Assembly: GCA_964400875.1 (NCBI GenBank)
Contig: CAYNWK010000011.1
Coordinates: 1-52,726, forward strand
From: CAYNWK01 sp964400875
GTDB taxonomy: Bacteria; Chloroflexota; Anaerolineae; Anaerolineales; UBA4823
Direction of reading: 5' to 3'
DNA length: 52,726 nt
Position numbers and translations under genes: made by a program. Shown here piece after piece: positions 7,151-15,639 of the stretch. Within the stretch, counting starts at the first letter, position 1. Each line of letters begins with the position of its first letter. The notes under the pieces were generated by a model. It was given only the letters and a program-made list of their open reading frames with translations. It did no database searches and was not told the origin of the DNA.

Positions 7151-9574
7151 ATGACCACCGAGATCCCCAACGCGCCCTCCCAGGAACAGCCGCCCGCCCC
7201 GATGGATCGCCGCATGCTGATCCTGGGAGTATTCGCGATGCTTTCTTTATGCGTCGTCGCAGCCGTGATTTACTTCGGGATTCAAGCGCGCGAGCCAGAG
7301 CGCGCCCCCCAGATTGCTATCATCGTACCTTCTTCGACGCCATCACCAAGCCGGAGCTTCACTCCCACTGAGACGGCGACGATCTCGCCATCCCCGCGGG
7401 CAACCTTCACCCCACGTCCAAGCGCCACCGCCACTATCACACCTACCCCAACTATTACACCGACCCGAACGCCTTTCGCATCTTTAACGCCGGCTTTTCC
7501 CCTGGATGAAGATGAAAACTACAACCTGGTCGATTGGATCCCTGCCCTGGCTCAACGAGCCATCAACATCCTGGAGGCTTATCCGGACACACTCTCTACC
7601 TTCGCTCGGAGGGAAGACAACGCCGGATACAATCAGGCTTATCAGTTTGCAGCTTTCGCCGAACGCGAATCCTTGCTGCGCTTTCCGAACGCCCCGCAAG
7701 CCGAACATTGGCTGTACCGCCTTGCCTTCAATCAGGCGCGCATCAACGATCCCAGCGCCTGCGCCCTTTTCACGCAGCTGATCCTCCGAAAATTAAATAC
7801 CGGACTTCGCCCTGAGGAGCTCACTGCCTGGGGAAGGATTCAAAGTCCGGAGTTGCTGGTCAGCCTCTTCCCGCTGCAGCAACAGGGCGGATTTTTAACC
7901 AACATGCTGGTCAAGATCAGCGTTGAGGAGCATGGCGCGGCCTACTTATGGCTGTTACAAACCCCGAACGGTTACGAAGCTTTCCCGTTGACGACCGACT
8001 TCGACTTCACGAGCGTCAGCGGCGTAGGTCACAGCCTCGCGGACGTCACCGGCGATGGCGGCCTGGAGGCGATCATCTATCGCTCCGCCAAGCCCGGCTC
8101 TTTCAAATACCCACTGCCGCGCATCTTCGATCTTTCCCAACAGCCACCGGTTGAACTGCCCTTTGCGCCGGTCAACCCACCTGGGATTGGCCCAGATTTT
8201 CGAAACAACTGGGAGGCGGTAGAGAACCCGGAGGGGGATGCGACCTTGCAGTTCAACAGCGCTGTCTTCCCTCCCTGTCCGGTGACCGTGCAGCATTTGT
8301 ACACCTGGACAGGCCAGCGCTTCGACTTCGTTGAAGCGCGCTACCGGATCGATCCGGGTACCGCCATCCTACCTTATTGTGCAACAGTCGTGGATCACTC
8401 CGTCCAGGTTTGGGATCTACAGACCACGATACAACTTATGGAGTCCTTATTACCGGATTGGCCACCCGACCAAACTCTCGCCGGTCAGCCTTATCCTAAA
8501 GACGCTCTGGACGAGTGGCGCTTTCGGCTCGGCATCTATCATGCTCTGATTGGAGATCGACAGGTGGCCGCAGGTTACCTGGAATCGGTGCTTTCCAACC
8601 CGGCGACAACCGACAGTCAATGGCTCACTTCGGCCGAGAATTTCCTGTCATCCTATGATAACCAGGCAGATATCTACCGGGCCTGTCTCACCACAGAATT
8701 CTGCGATCCACAAGATGGTTTGCGCAGCCTGATCGCGACGTTTACCAGCGAAGATTTCTCCCAGACGCCATCTTTGCTTCAGGAAGGCGGAGTCACCTTA
8801 CGCACCAGCGGCTATTTCGATTTCGACAGCGATGGCCAGACCGACCGTTGGCTCGTGCTGCGCCACCATCCGACCGAAAAGCTGGAATTTTGGATCCTGG
8901 TTCAAAAGGAAACGAGCATCGCCGGGCTGTTTGCCGGCATCGTCGAGAGCAATCAACCCGGCGTCGCTTATGTCGACTCGCCCGGGGACCCGCCCATCGT
9001 ATCCATCGAGACGTTAACGACCCTGCGCTTGATCAACCCTGGCTCTTCAACCGATCCCTTTCTCGAATTTGTTGAGCCGGAAGTCATCTTCTCGGTAGAC
9101 CGCACACGACAATCCCTGGCAACCATTGAGAACGCCTTGCTTGGCGGTGCCGACACGGGACCACTGCGGGATGAGCTGGTTGTGATCGGGGATTCGCCCT
9201 TCTTCACCTGCGATTACCAAAACTGTCCTCGATTTTTCTACTTATTAGGCCTGACAAACGAATTGAGCGGCGCCGAACGCCAGGCCGTCGAGGCTTATTT
9301 AGAGCTCTGGCGAGAATTTCCTTTCAGCCCATTCACCACCCTGGCGCGCATCAAACTATTGGGCACAGCGGTGCAAGCCAGCGCCACTCCCACAGCAATA
9401 CCCACCCGCACCGATACACCTACGATCACGCCCACGATTACCGGAACGCTGCCCACGGCAACGCCTACACCCACAGGTACGCTCCCCACCGGAACGCCCA
9501 CACAAACCGAGACGCTTGCCCCAGGAGTTACCCCCAGCGGCACGGTCTCTGTGTTCTCTTTGCCAGGGAATTGA
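7151..9574 (+). CDS. Membrane-anchored protein of unknown function with Thr/Pro-rich linkers
   Basis: 807 aa, no family recognised. One membrane helix lies at about residues 25-45 (ILGVFAMLSLCVVAAVIYF), followed by a Pro/Ser/Thr-rich linker to about residue 115, so the bulk should be extracellular. The body has helical repeat-like parts (FAERESLLRFPNAPQAEHWLY; a later EFPFSPFTTLARIKL stretch recalls tetratricopeptide repeats). Two Asp-rich loops (DVTGDGGLEA and DFDSDGQTDR) resemble calcium-binding FG-GAP/VCBS loops. Residues about 745-795 form a second Thr/Pro tract. Such tracts are common in Chloroflexota surface proteins. It has its own promoter and is followed after 16 nt by the lipoyl gene. 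Confidence 0.8.
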   Translation: MTTEIPNAPSQEQPPAPMDRRMLILGVFAMLSLCVVAAVIYFGIQAREPERAPQIAIIVPSSTPSPSRSFTPTETATISPSPRATFTPRPSATATITPTPTITPTRTPFASLTPAFPLDEDENYNLVDWIPALAQRAINILEAYPDTLSTFARREDNAGYNQAYQFAAFAERESLLRFPNAPQAEHWLYRLAFNQARINDPSACALFTQLILRKLNTGLRPEELTAWGRIQSPELLVSLFPLQQQGGFLTNMLVKISVEEHGAAYLWLLQTPNGYEAFPLTTDFDFTSVSGVGHSLADVTGDGGLEAIIYRSAKPGSFKYPLPRIFDLSQQPPVELPFAPVNPPGIGPDFRNNWEAVENPEGDATLQFNSAVFPPCPVTVQHLYTWTGQRFDFVEARYRIDPGTAILPYCATVVDHSVQVWDLQTTIQLMESLLPDWPPDQTLAGQPYPKDALDEWRFRLGIYHALIGDRQVAAGYLESVLSNPATTDSQWLTSAENFLSSYDNQADIYRACLTTEFCDPQDGLRSLIATFTSEDFSQTPSLLQEGGVTLRTSGYFDFDSDGQTDRWLVLRHHPTEKLEFWILVQKETSIAGLFAGIVESNQPGVAYVDSPGDPPIVSIETLTTLRLINPGSSTDPFLEFVEPEVIFSVDRTRQSLATIENALLGGADTGPLRDELVVIGDSPFFTCDYQNCPRFFYLLGLTNELSGAERQAVEAYLELWREFPFSPFTTLARIKLLGTAVQASATPTAIPTRTDTPTITPTITGTLPTATPTPTGTLPTGTPTQTETLAPGVTPSGTVSVFSLPGN

Positions 9575-9590
9575 AGGATTTGATCAGTCT

Positions 9591-10433
9591 ATGCCAGTGA
9601 AGGACAACTACCCCTCCACAAAGTGGCGGTTGATCCACACCTCAGGAGGGCACGGCGCCTGGAATATGGCGGTCGATGAAGCTATCCTGGAAGCCGTTGG
9701 CTCGGGCGATTCACCCCCCACGCTGCGGCTTTACGCCTGGTCGCCGCCCTGTCTCTCCCTAGGCTATGCGCAGCCATATTCCGATGCCAACCTGGAAGGA
9801 CTCTCCGCCAACGGCTGGGAGCTGGTGCGCCGCCCTACCGGTGGACGCGCCATCCTGCACACCGATGAGCTGACTTACGCCGTGATCGGACCGCCAGATG
9901 AGCCTCGCCTCGCCGGCGGTGTCCTGGAGAGCTACCGGCGTCTTTCACGGGCGCTGCTCGAGGCGCTGCAATACCTGGGCATCCCCGCACTAGCACTACA
10001 GAAGTCCGGCGTGCCGGATGGAGACGGAGCGCGGAACCCAGTTTGCTTTGAGAACCCGTCTAATTACGAGATCACCGTGCAGGGAAAGAAGCTGATCGGC
10101 AGCGCGCAAGCGCGCCGCCGCGAAGGCGTGCTGCAGCACGGATCCCTGCCATTAAGCGGAGACTTGGCCCGCATCACGCAAGCTTTGCGCTACGCGGATG
10201 AGCAAGCCCGCCAGCAAGCCGCGGAACGCTTGTTGGCTCGGGCGACCACGGTCGAGCTCATTTCAGGCATGCCGCTTAAATGGGAAGATGCCGCTGAGGC
10301 TTTTGCACAGGCGTTCAGCCAGTGTCTCAACCTGCAATTCGACCCTGGTTCGCTGACGGATCGGGAGACTGAACGGGCAACCGAGCTGGTCGACCTTAAA
10401 TATGCCCACCCCAGCTGGACAGAAAGAGTTTAG
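9591..10433 (+). CDS. Lipoyl/octanoyl transferase of the LipM/LplA family
   Basis: 280 aa from ATG 9591 (GAAGGA about 14 nt upstream); a longer reading from 9516 would overlap the previous gene. The fold is the biotin/lipoate protein ligase type: RRPTGGRAILH (80-90) is the lipoyl-site loop and GKKLIGSAQ (165-173) carries the conserved Lys. Cys152 in NPVCFENPSNYE matches the position of the acyl-accepting Cys of LipM octanoyltransferases (CF-x-x-PS-x-YE). So transfer of octanoate from acyl carrier protein to GcvH/E2 proteins is more likely than ATP-dependent lipoate ligation. No LipA gene is adjacent. Confidence 0.82.
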   Translation: MPVKDNYPSTKWRLIHTSGGHGAWNMAVDEAILEAVGSGDSPPTLRLYAWSPPCLSLGYAQPYSDANLEGLSANGWELVRRPTGGRAILHTDELTYAVIGPPDEPRLAGGVLESYRRLSRALLEALQYLGIPALALQKSGVPDGDGARNPVCFENPSNYEITVQGKKLIGSAQARRREGVLQHGSLPLSGDLARITQALRYADEQARQQAAERLLARATTVELISGMPLKWEDAAEAFAQAFSQCLNLQFDPGSLTDRETERATELVDLKYAHPSWTERV

Positions 10434-10452
10434 CCGGTAATAGAAGGGTGCG

Positions 10453-11166
10453 TCACGGCTCCGGAGTAGGTGTTACAAAGATCACTTCCGAATAATTGCC
10501 AATCTCAATTAAGAGGCGATAGAGATAGTTCTCGGCGTTCTGCCGGGCAAGGTTCAGGATGCCATCCTCCACCGCAGCCTGTTCGATCTCGTCTTCGGCG
10601 ATGCGTCGTGCTGTGGTCTCCAGATTGATATCGCCCCGGCGTAAAATGCCGGTTTCGCGGTCGTAAACGAAGGACTTCTCGTTGTCCAGCGTGGCGACAA
10701 AGACTTCCGGCCCCGGCAAGGCGACGTAAAGCACGTTACCGCGCAACTCCATATCTTCCGGACCCAGCTGCTCCATATCCACACCGGCAATCACGATCCC
10801 ATGCGCTACCAACAATAATCGGTCGCCAAAGAGAAATCCAAAGGTGCCTTGCCCGGTCTCAGCGGTGATCACTTTTTCGACGGTGTACTGGATGGTTTCC
10901 AAACGCGCCAGCGATCGTACCTGATGAACGATAGTGACCGGATCGACCACTACCGTCGGAGTCGGGTTTAACACTTGAGCGACTTTCGTGCCCAAGTCGG
11001 CTGAAAGGTCGGTGACCGGCTGCATGGCCTGCTGCGCCGTCTGGGCGCTTTGACGGACGGCGGAAACGATCGCAAAGGCCGCCCAACCCAGGATGACCAG
11101 CACAACAACGACGATGATCCAAGGGAGCAAACTTCTTATTTTTAATCTATCTGGGAGATCTTGCAT
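10453..11166 (-). CDS. Membrane-anchored DUF4230-like protein
   Basis: 237 aa with one N-terminal membrane helix (about residues 13-35) after a short positively charged segment, then an extracytoplasmic domain. The central part (LARLETIQYTVEKVITAETGQG... and VYDRETGILRRGDINLETTARRIAEDEI) looks like DUF4230, a family of unknown function; the assignment is from memory of its pattern. A short Thr/Pro end (VTPTPEP) is typical of this genome. It is convergent with the lipoyl gene. The ATG has no Shine-Dalgarno but a TATAAT just upstream, suggesting a leaderless mRNA. Confidence 0.75.
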   Translation of the reverse strand: MQDLPDRLKIRSLLPWIIVVVVLVILGWAAFAIVSAVRQSAQTAQQAMQPVTDLSADLGTKVAQVLNPTPTVVVDPVTIVHQVRSLARLETIQYTVEKVITAETGQGTFGFLFGDRLLLVAHGIVIAGVDMEQLGPEDMELRGNVLYVALPGPEVFVATLDNEKSFVYDRETGILRRGDINLETTARRIAEDEIEQAAVEDGILNLARQNAENYLYRLLIEIGNYSEVIFVTPTPEP

Positions 11167-11173
11167 GGGTTGG

Positions 11174-11179
11174 ATTATA
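11174..11179 (-). promoter_or_regulatory. -10 box implying a leaderless transcript
   Basis: Minus-strand TATAAT ends 7 nt before ATG 11166. Transcription normally starts about 7 nt after the -10 box, so the mRNA would begin at or next to the start codon. No -35 consensus is evident. Confidence 0.45.
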
Positions 11180-11229
11180 CTAGGCTAACCGCAGAACAGG
11201 TTACGCAGAATGCAGATAACTCTGATACG

Positions 11230-11514
11230 ATGACCGTCGGCCTACTTATCCTGCACATTCATATACCCGGTTGCGCATCGCTCAAGGAAAAACGCCGCCG
11301 CATCAAACCGCTGCTGAGCCGACTCCACCGGGAATTCAACATCTCCGTAGCCGAGATCGACCACTTGGACATCTGGCAAGACGCGACAATTGCCTGCGCT
11401 ATCGTCAGCAACGACCATAACCACTCCCAACGATCTCTACAAAAGATCACGCACTGGATTGAGACTTTTTGGCCCGATGTCAGCTTGCGCGACGAACAAT
11501 TCGAGTATCTATAA
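11230..11514 (+). CDS. DUF503 family protein (YlxP-like)
   Basis: 94 aa, the normal DUF503 length, from ATG 11230; an upstream TTG reading (11161) adds unconserved residues. The family signature is the N-terminal strand MTVGLLILHIHIPGC followed by SLKEKRRRIKPLLSRL, then the NISVAEID and ACAIVSND segments. DUF503 proteins are small ferredoxin-fold proteins of uncertain role, in Firmicutes often near rbfA/nusA. Here it sits divergently from the DUF4230-like gene, without a ribosome-assembly operon. Confidence 0.85.
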   Translation: MTVGLLILHIHIPGCASLKEKRRRIKPLLSRLHREFNISVAEIDHLDIWQDATIACAIVSNDHNHSQRSLQKITHWIETFWPDVSLRDEQFEYL

Positions 11515-11611
11515 TTGCGCATATCGCCATTGGCCAACAAGTCCAAGAACGGCAATCGGTTAAAATATGCTGTACGAGCGAGAATAACACCACCAGAGAG
11601 GAGATCTACGC

Positions 11612-12403
11612 ATGGATTTGGGATTAAAAGGTAAGCGCGCCTTGTTATTCGGCGCCAGCCGGGGATTAGGTTACGCAGCTGCGCGAGTCTTGGCTCGCGA
11701 AGGAGCAAGTGTGGCGATCAACAGCCGGGATGCCAAGTCGATCGGCGCGGCGGCATTGAGCCTGGGCGAGGAAACAGGGGCAAAGGTCGTCCCTTTACCC
11801 GGCGATGTCTCGGATCCTGAAGCGCCCGCCCGGTTGGTTGCCCAGGCAGTAGACCTGTTGGGCGGTCTGGATTTGTTAATGACCAATTCAGGCGGTCCAC
11901 CGAGCGGCAAGTTCGAAGATTTTACAGATCAGGACTGGGAAAAAGCAGTTAATCTAACTTTTCTCAGTCATGTGCGAGCCATCCGCGCGGCGTTGCCCCA
12001 TTTGCGTGAATCTTCGACCCCAAGCGTGTTGACGGTTACATCGTATTCAGTCAAGCAGCCAATCCCGAATCTCGTGCTCTCCAACAGCGTCCGGTCGGCT
12101 ACGATCGGGCTGACCAAGACCTTAGCCCTGGAGCTGGGTTCGGACGGAATCCGCTTCAATTCGATCTTACCCGCATGGACGGAAACCGAACGAGTTAACG
12201 AGATCATGGAATTCCGGGCGAAGAACAACGGCACGACCGTCGAACATGAGATCGCCAAACAATCCCAGGAGAGCCCTTTGAAGCGAATGGGTGAGCCGAA
12301 AGAGTTCGCCAACGCAGCAGTTTTCTTACTTTCCCCGGCAGCGGCTTACATCACCGGAGTAATGCTCACCGTTGATGGAGGTATGTACAAAGGCACCTAT
12401 TAA
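11612..12403 (+). CDS. Short-chain dehydrogenase/reductase family protein with atypical active site
   Basis: 263 aa Rossmann-fold SDR with a strong GGAG ribosome site 8 nt before the ATG. The dinucleotide loop GASRGLG is at 14-20 and TNSGGP replaces the usual NNAG near residue 91. The catalytic YxxxK is not present: aligning on IGLTK, Tyr and Lys are replaced by Ser157 and Arg161 (SNSVR). The C-terminal region (FLLSPAAAYITGVMLTVDGG) is normal for SDRs. A subgroup annotated as 3-oxoacyl-ACP-reductase-like carries similar LSNxxR replacements, so this is probably a conserved variant rather than a dead gene. Substrate unknown. Confidence 0.88.
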   Translation: MDLGLKGKRALLFGASRGLGYAAARVLAREGASVAINSRDAKSIGAAALSLGEETGAKVVPLPGDVSDPEAPARLVAQAVDLLGGLDLLMTNSGGPPSGKFEDFTDQDWEKAVNLTFLSHVRAIRAALPHLRESSTPSVLTVTSYSVKQPIPNLVLSNSVRSATIGLTKTLALELGSDGIRFNSILPAWTETERVNEIMEFRAKNNGTTVEHEIAKQSQESPLKRMGEPKEFANAAVFLLSPAAAYITGVMLTVDGGMYKGTY

Positions 12404-12430
12404 TCATCGCAATGCAACGGAGAATACGAC

Positions 12431-13648
12431 ATGGCTGAAAACACCAACGAAACCAAACCGCTTGTCAACCAACGCAACCCGTGGGCGATTGGCACCCTTT
12501 TACTATCCTTCGTAGGCTTTATCGCCATCCTGGCAATCTTACTCTCCGGCACGCGCCGGATCGAACCCGTCTTCCTGTGGGCTGTTATCGCCGGTGTAAT
12601 GGCTCTGTTCGTCATTGCGTTAGGCTGGGGCGCGAATGGGAAGTGGTTCGGCATCCTGATCGACACGCGCAATCGGGTCAGTTTATCACGCCTGCAGATC
12701 ACGCTGTGGACGCTCCTGGCCCTATCGGCGTACCTGGCCCTGGCCATTCCGCGCAGTCTGCCGCAAGCCCTGGTCACTCCTTCCGCGGAAGCAGTCGAGA
12801 TGTGCCAGCAGAACTACATCCGCAATATTGCCGGCGTGGAGGATCTGCAGGCCTTCGAGGCAGCTTCTCCGGAACAGGCAGCCTTGTTAGCCCAGGAGGC
12901 TGAGATAGAATGCACACCACAGGCGCTCAAGATCAGCTTTCCCCCCGAACTGCTCGTCGCGCTGGGTATCAGCACAGCCTCCTTCGCCGGATCAACACTC
13001 GTTCAAAGCGTTAAGCGCAACCGGCGCGCGATCGGGCTGATCACCGAATTACAGCGCAAGATGGAAGACTCTGAAAAGGAGTTCCAGAAAAAGGAGGAGA
13101 CTTTCAATCAGCTGCGCGATCAGCTGGGCAACGCCACGAGTGTCAAAGCCCAGGCTGAACGACGGAAAGATGACCCAGAACTGAGCGAGGAGGAGAGGAG
13201 CCAGGCCGAGATAGAGGCGGCCAACGCCCAACAGCAGATTGAAAATGTTACTTCCAGGTTTCTCCAAGCGCAATCGGAATATCAAAAGGCGAAACAAACA
13301 TACGAAGAAGCAAAAAATGCTTGGGAAACCGAGGATACGAAAAAGGAAGGCTTGCTCAAGGTTAACGACACGCCACAGGCTGCCAGACTTGGCGATCTCT
13401 TCCAGGGGGATGAAATCGGCAACTACAACCTGATCGATGTATCCAAAGTACAGATGTTCTTTTTCACGGTTGCCATCATCGTGGCTTATGCGATCGCCGT
13501 CGGGACCATGCTTCAAGATCCACTCACCGTTTTTGGACCACTCGGCGTGGATTTACCGCCCTTCTCCTCCAGCCTTAACGCGATGCTGGGTATCTCTCAC
13601 GCCGGCTATCTAACCGTCAAATCGGTCGATCACACCAAAACTTCTTAA
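12431..13648 (+). CDS. Membrane protein with a long cytoplasmic coiled coil, unknown function
   Basis: 405 aa, family not recognised. Hydrophobic segments lie at about residues 17-37, 45-67, 88-107, 173-190 and 338-358. Between the fourth and fifth is a charged, Glu/Lys/Gln-rich heptad region (about 195-305) that should form a long coiled coil. The conserved-looking segment after the second helix (LIDTRNRVSLSRLQITLWTLLALSAYLAL) may be a re-entrant or lipid-facing element. It follows the SDR gene by 27 nt with its own Shine-Dalgarno, so the two may be co-transcribed. Confidence 0.78.
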   Translation: MAENTNETKPLVNQRNPWAIGTLLLSFVGFIAILAILLSGTRRIEPVFLWAVIAGVMALFVIALGWGANGKWFGILIDTRNRVSLSRLQITLWTLLALSAYLALAIPRSLPQALVTPSAEAVEMCQQNYIRNIAGVEDLQAFEAASPEQAALLAQEAEIECTPQALKISFPPELLVALGISTASFAGSTLVQSVKRNRRAIGLITELQRKMEDSEKEFQKKEETFNQLRDQLGNATSVKAQAERRKDDPELSEEERSQAEIEAANAQQQIENVTSRFLQAQSEYQKAKQTYEEAKNAWETEDTKKEGLLKVNDTPQAARLGDLFQGDEIGNYNLIDVSKVQMFFFTVAIIVAYAIAVGTMLQDPLTVFGPLGVDLPPFSSSLNAMLGISHAGYLTVKSVDHTKTS

Positions 13649-13687
13649 ATGTTACAATTGGTCTAAACCCTTACGGAGCGAGATTGA

Positions 13688-13972
13688 ATGAGCGAAGCAA
13701 ACTGGTCTAGCGGAAAAATCAAATCTTTCAACCCTGAGCGAAAAACCGGCACTATCGTCTCCTATGATGGGGGGGAAATTCTCTTCCATCTCACTGATAT
13801 TGAAGAATACCGTGATATCGCCAAAGGTGGGGATGTTGAGGCGATTGATGAGGTCGCTCAAACGCTCGGGAGTGAACTGCAGGGGAAAATGGTTTTCTTC
13901 CAGGTCGAAAACACTAACCTTGGATCCCAGGCGCGCCACATCTCTTTCCTGGCGACAAAATCTCAACTGTAG
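13688..13972 (+). CDS. Divergent cold-shock-domain-like small protein
   Basis: 94 aa. The N-terminal half follows the order of a cold-shock/S1-like beta barrel: SGKIKSFNPERKTGTIVSYDGGEILFHLTDIE corresponds to the GxVKWFN...GFGFI...DVFVHFSAI pattern, and the C-terminal FFQVENTNLGSQARHISF corresponds to strands 4-5. The aromatic RNA-binding residues of RNP1 and RNP2 are mostly lost. An acidic insertion (about 38-62) lengthens it beyond the usual 65-70 aa. Its TAG stop codon is the first three bases of a repeat element (13970-14063), so the C-terminus may have been altered by insertion. Confidence 0.7.
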   Translation: MSEANWSSGKIKSFNPERKTGTIVSYDGGEILFHLTDIEEYRDIAKGGDVEAIDEVAQTLGSELQGKMVFFQVENTNLGSQARHISFLATKSQL

Positions 13973-14063
13973 GAGTTACGCAGTTCCTTGGAAAATCGGA
14001 GGTGGTTGGGCGGGCTTCACCCGCTCAACCACCTCCTTTCTTCCCTTAAGTACAGAAGTCCTA
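13970..14063. repeat. 94-bp MITE-like hairpin repeat, copy 1
   Basis: A 94-bp unit with imperfect terminal inverted repeats (TAGGAGTTACGC at the left, the complement of TAGGACTTCTGT at the right) and a central hairpin of about 17 bp (13997-14035 region, one G-T/A-C position). It aligns without gaps, in inverse orientation, to the repeat at 22975-23068 (about 69% by hand count). TA at both ends fits an IS630/Tc1-like target duplication. It has no coding capacity and may also end transcription between the convergent neighbours. Confidence 0.75.
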
Positions 14064-14107
14064 AACTGATTAGCGCGACCTTCAATCAAATAAACCGAGG
14101 GTTTCGG

Positions 14108-14452
14108 TCATTGGAGATGCAGTAAAACCTTACCCTGATCCCACAATTCCTCAAGCCGGTAGTATGCCCGTCGATCGGGGGAAAAAAGGTGGACAACCAC
14201 ATCTCCAAAATCGATCACGATCCAACCCCCGTTGGTATCCCCCTCTGTGCGGGCGAGCAACCCATATTCTTCTTTAACGGCCTGCACGGCAGCATCTGCG
14301 AGCGTCTTTAACATTCGTTCGCTGGTGCCGGAACAAATTACAAAGTAACTGGCAAACACCGTGAGGTCGTAAATATCCATCAGCACGATATTTTCCCCCT
14401 TCTTATCTTCCAGGGCGTCGACAACTTTACGTGCGACTTCTATTGATTCCAG
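14108..14452 (-). CDS. rsfS: Ribosomal silencing factor RsfS
   Basis: RsfS binds ribosomal protein L14 and blocks subunit joining when nutrients are short. The conserved core is clear: D-I-YDLTVFASYFVICSGTS, WIVIDFGDVVVHLF and YYRLEELW. A start at GTG 14386 gives only 92 aa and cuts off the first helix. Reading upstream in frame, LESIEVARKVVDALEDKKGENIV matches the missing RsfS N-terminus. The only start-like codon after the in-frame TGA is CTG at 14452, 6 nt behind GAGG of GAGGTGATCT, an excellent Shine-Dalgarno. That gives 114 aa, the family length. I therefore annotate a CTG start. Confidence 0.87.
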   Translation of the reverse strand: MESIEVARKVVDALEDKKGENIVLMDIYDLTVFASYFVICSGTSERMLKTLADAAVQAVKEEYGLLARTEGDTNGGWIVIDFGDVVVHLFSPDRRAYYRLEELWDQGKVLLHLQ

Positions 14453-14507
14453 AGATCACCTCGCTGACTAACAGAAAATGAGCTGTACATTTACGGGACT
14501 CCAGCGT

Positions 14508-15089
14508 TTATGCGCCTAAAGAGGCGCTGTATAGCTGCGTGTAAACCGCGCCATCGGGCTGCAGGTCCGAGCGAAACAGGTGAACTTCGCTGACTCGCGT
14601 CACGCCCACAAACCCAAGCTTATAATCCTCCAGCAGGTCGGCTATGGCGCGAACCTCTCTGGCTGAGGCGCTGCGGGATACTCGCCCAAGGGTCAGGTGG
14701 GGAGCAAATGGCCGGCGTTCCCGAGTATAACCAAGACGAGCCGCTTCCGATTCGATGCTATGTTGTATGGCGATCAGATCCGGCGGCGCTTCCACACCGA
14801 CCCAGATCACCCGAGGCTGTTGCGGCTTCGGGTACGCTCCGATCCCACCGACGCTGATTGAAAACTTGCTGTGGCTGGCGGTAATGGACCTCAAGATCTC
14901 CTTGAGCATATCGAGATTAGCGATCGACACATCACCGAGAAATTTCAACGTCAGATGTATATTCCTTACCGGGACCCAACGGATAGGCACATCGCCTATT
15001 TTCCGCTTTAATTCTGAGATGATCTCATCCAATTGGGTTTGAATATCTTCCGACAGTTCAATGGCGATAAAAGCCCGAATAACCGACAT
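14508..15089 (-). CDS. thpR: RNA 2',3'-cyclic phosphodiesterase ThpR
   Basis: Two-histidine (2H) phosphoesterase of the LigT/ThpR type, 193 aa, which opens 2',3'-cyclic phosphate ends on RNA. Both catalytic HxTx motifs are intact: His45 in HLTLKF and His131 in HLTLGR, with the typical N-terminal RAFIAIEL. The ATG is 3 nt after the response-regulator stop codon, so it is in one transcription unit with that gene and probably rsfS. Confidence 0.93.
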   Translation of the reverse strand: MSVIRAFIAIELSEDIQTQLDEIISELKRKIGDVPIRWVPVRNIHLTLKFLGDVSIANLDMLKEILRSITASHSKFSISVGGIGAYPKPQQPRVIWVGVEAPPDLIAIQHSIESEAARLGYTRERRPFAPHLTLGRVSRSASAREVRAIADLLEDYKLGFVGVTRVSEVHLFRSDLQPDGAVYTQLYSASLGA

Positions 15090-15092
15090 GCT

Positions 15093-15491
15093 TTACCTAC
15101 TTGTATTACTTTGTGCGGCGAGAATTGCTTCATCCACGGCGGACTTCAAATCCAAATATGCGACGGGTTTGGTTAAGTATACGTAATTCTTCGCATCCGG
15201 ACTCATCTTCACACTGGGAGGTTTACTCCTGGCGGTTACGATGATAACCGGTATCCTCGCCAGTTGCGAGTCCTGGCTCAGCATGCTAATAACATCGACT
15301 CCGGAGACGTCCGGCATCATCAGATCCAAAACGACTGCATCCGGGCGTACCTGCCGGATGATTTCAATCGCCTCAGCGCCGCCATAGGATTTGTGAACCT
15401 TGTAACCGTTCAAACGCAGCATCTCGGCAAACATCTCGGCGGTATCGGGTTCATCATCCACAACAACGATAGTTTTATCGACCAACGACAT
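15093..15491 (-). CDS. Single-domain response regulator (CheY-like receiver)
   Basis: 132 aa, one receiver domain and no output domain. The acidic pocket is Asp12/Asp13, the phosphoacceptor is Asp56 in VLDLMMPDVSG, the switch Thr is Thr86 (IIVTA) and the conserved Lys is Lys108 (LTKPV). GGAGG lies 8 nt before ATG. No histidine kinase is adjacent, so the partner is elsewhere. First gene of the run with thpR and rsfS. Confidence 0.93.
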   Translation of the reverse strand: MSLVDKTIVVVDDEPDTAEMFAEMLRLNGYKVHKSYGGAEAIEIIRQVRPDAVVLDLMMPDVSGVDVISMLSQDSQLARIPVIIVTARSKPPSVKMSPDAKNYVYLTKPVAYLDLKSAVDEAILAAQSNTSR

Positions 15492-15639
15492 GGCAGGAGC
15501 CTCCCAGGCAGTCCATTAACAGACTTAGCTATGAACCACGTCTCCGGTATAAATTAGCACTGAACAATCCATCCGATAAATAAAGTATACAACGAATCAG
15601 CTGCTTCCTGGCGCTTGCGGACTGACAACTCTCCGATTT

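Noticed and set aside
7320..9543. Short DNA repeats at 7330-7480 and 9385-9535 as a CRISPR array or satellite
   Set aside because: They encode in-frame Thr/Pro-rich linkers of one protein; there are no regular repeat-spacer units.
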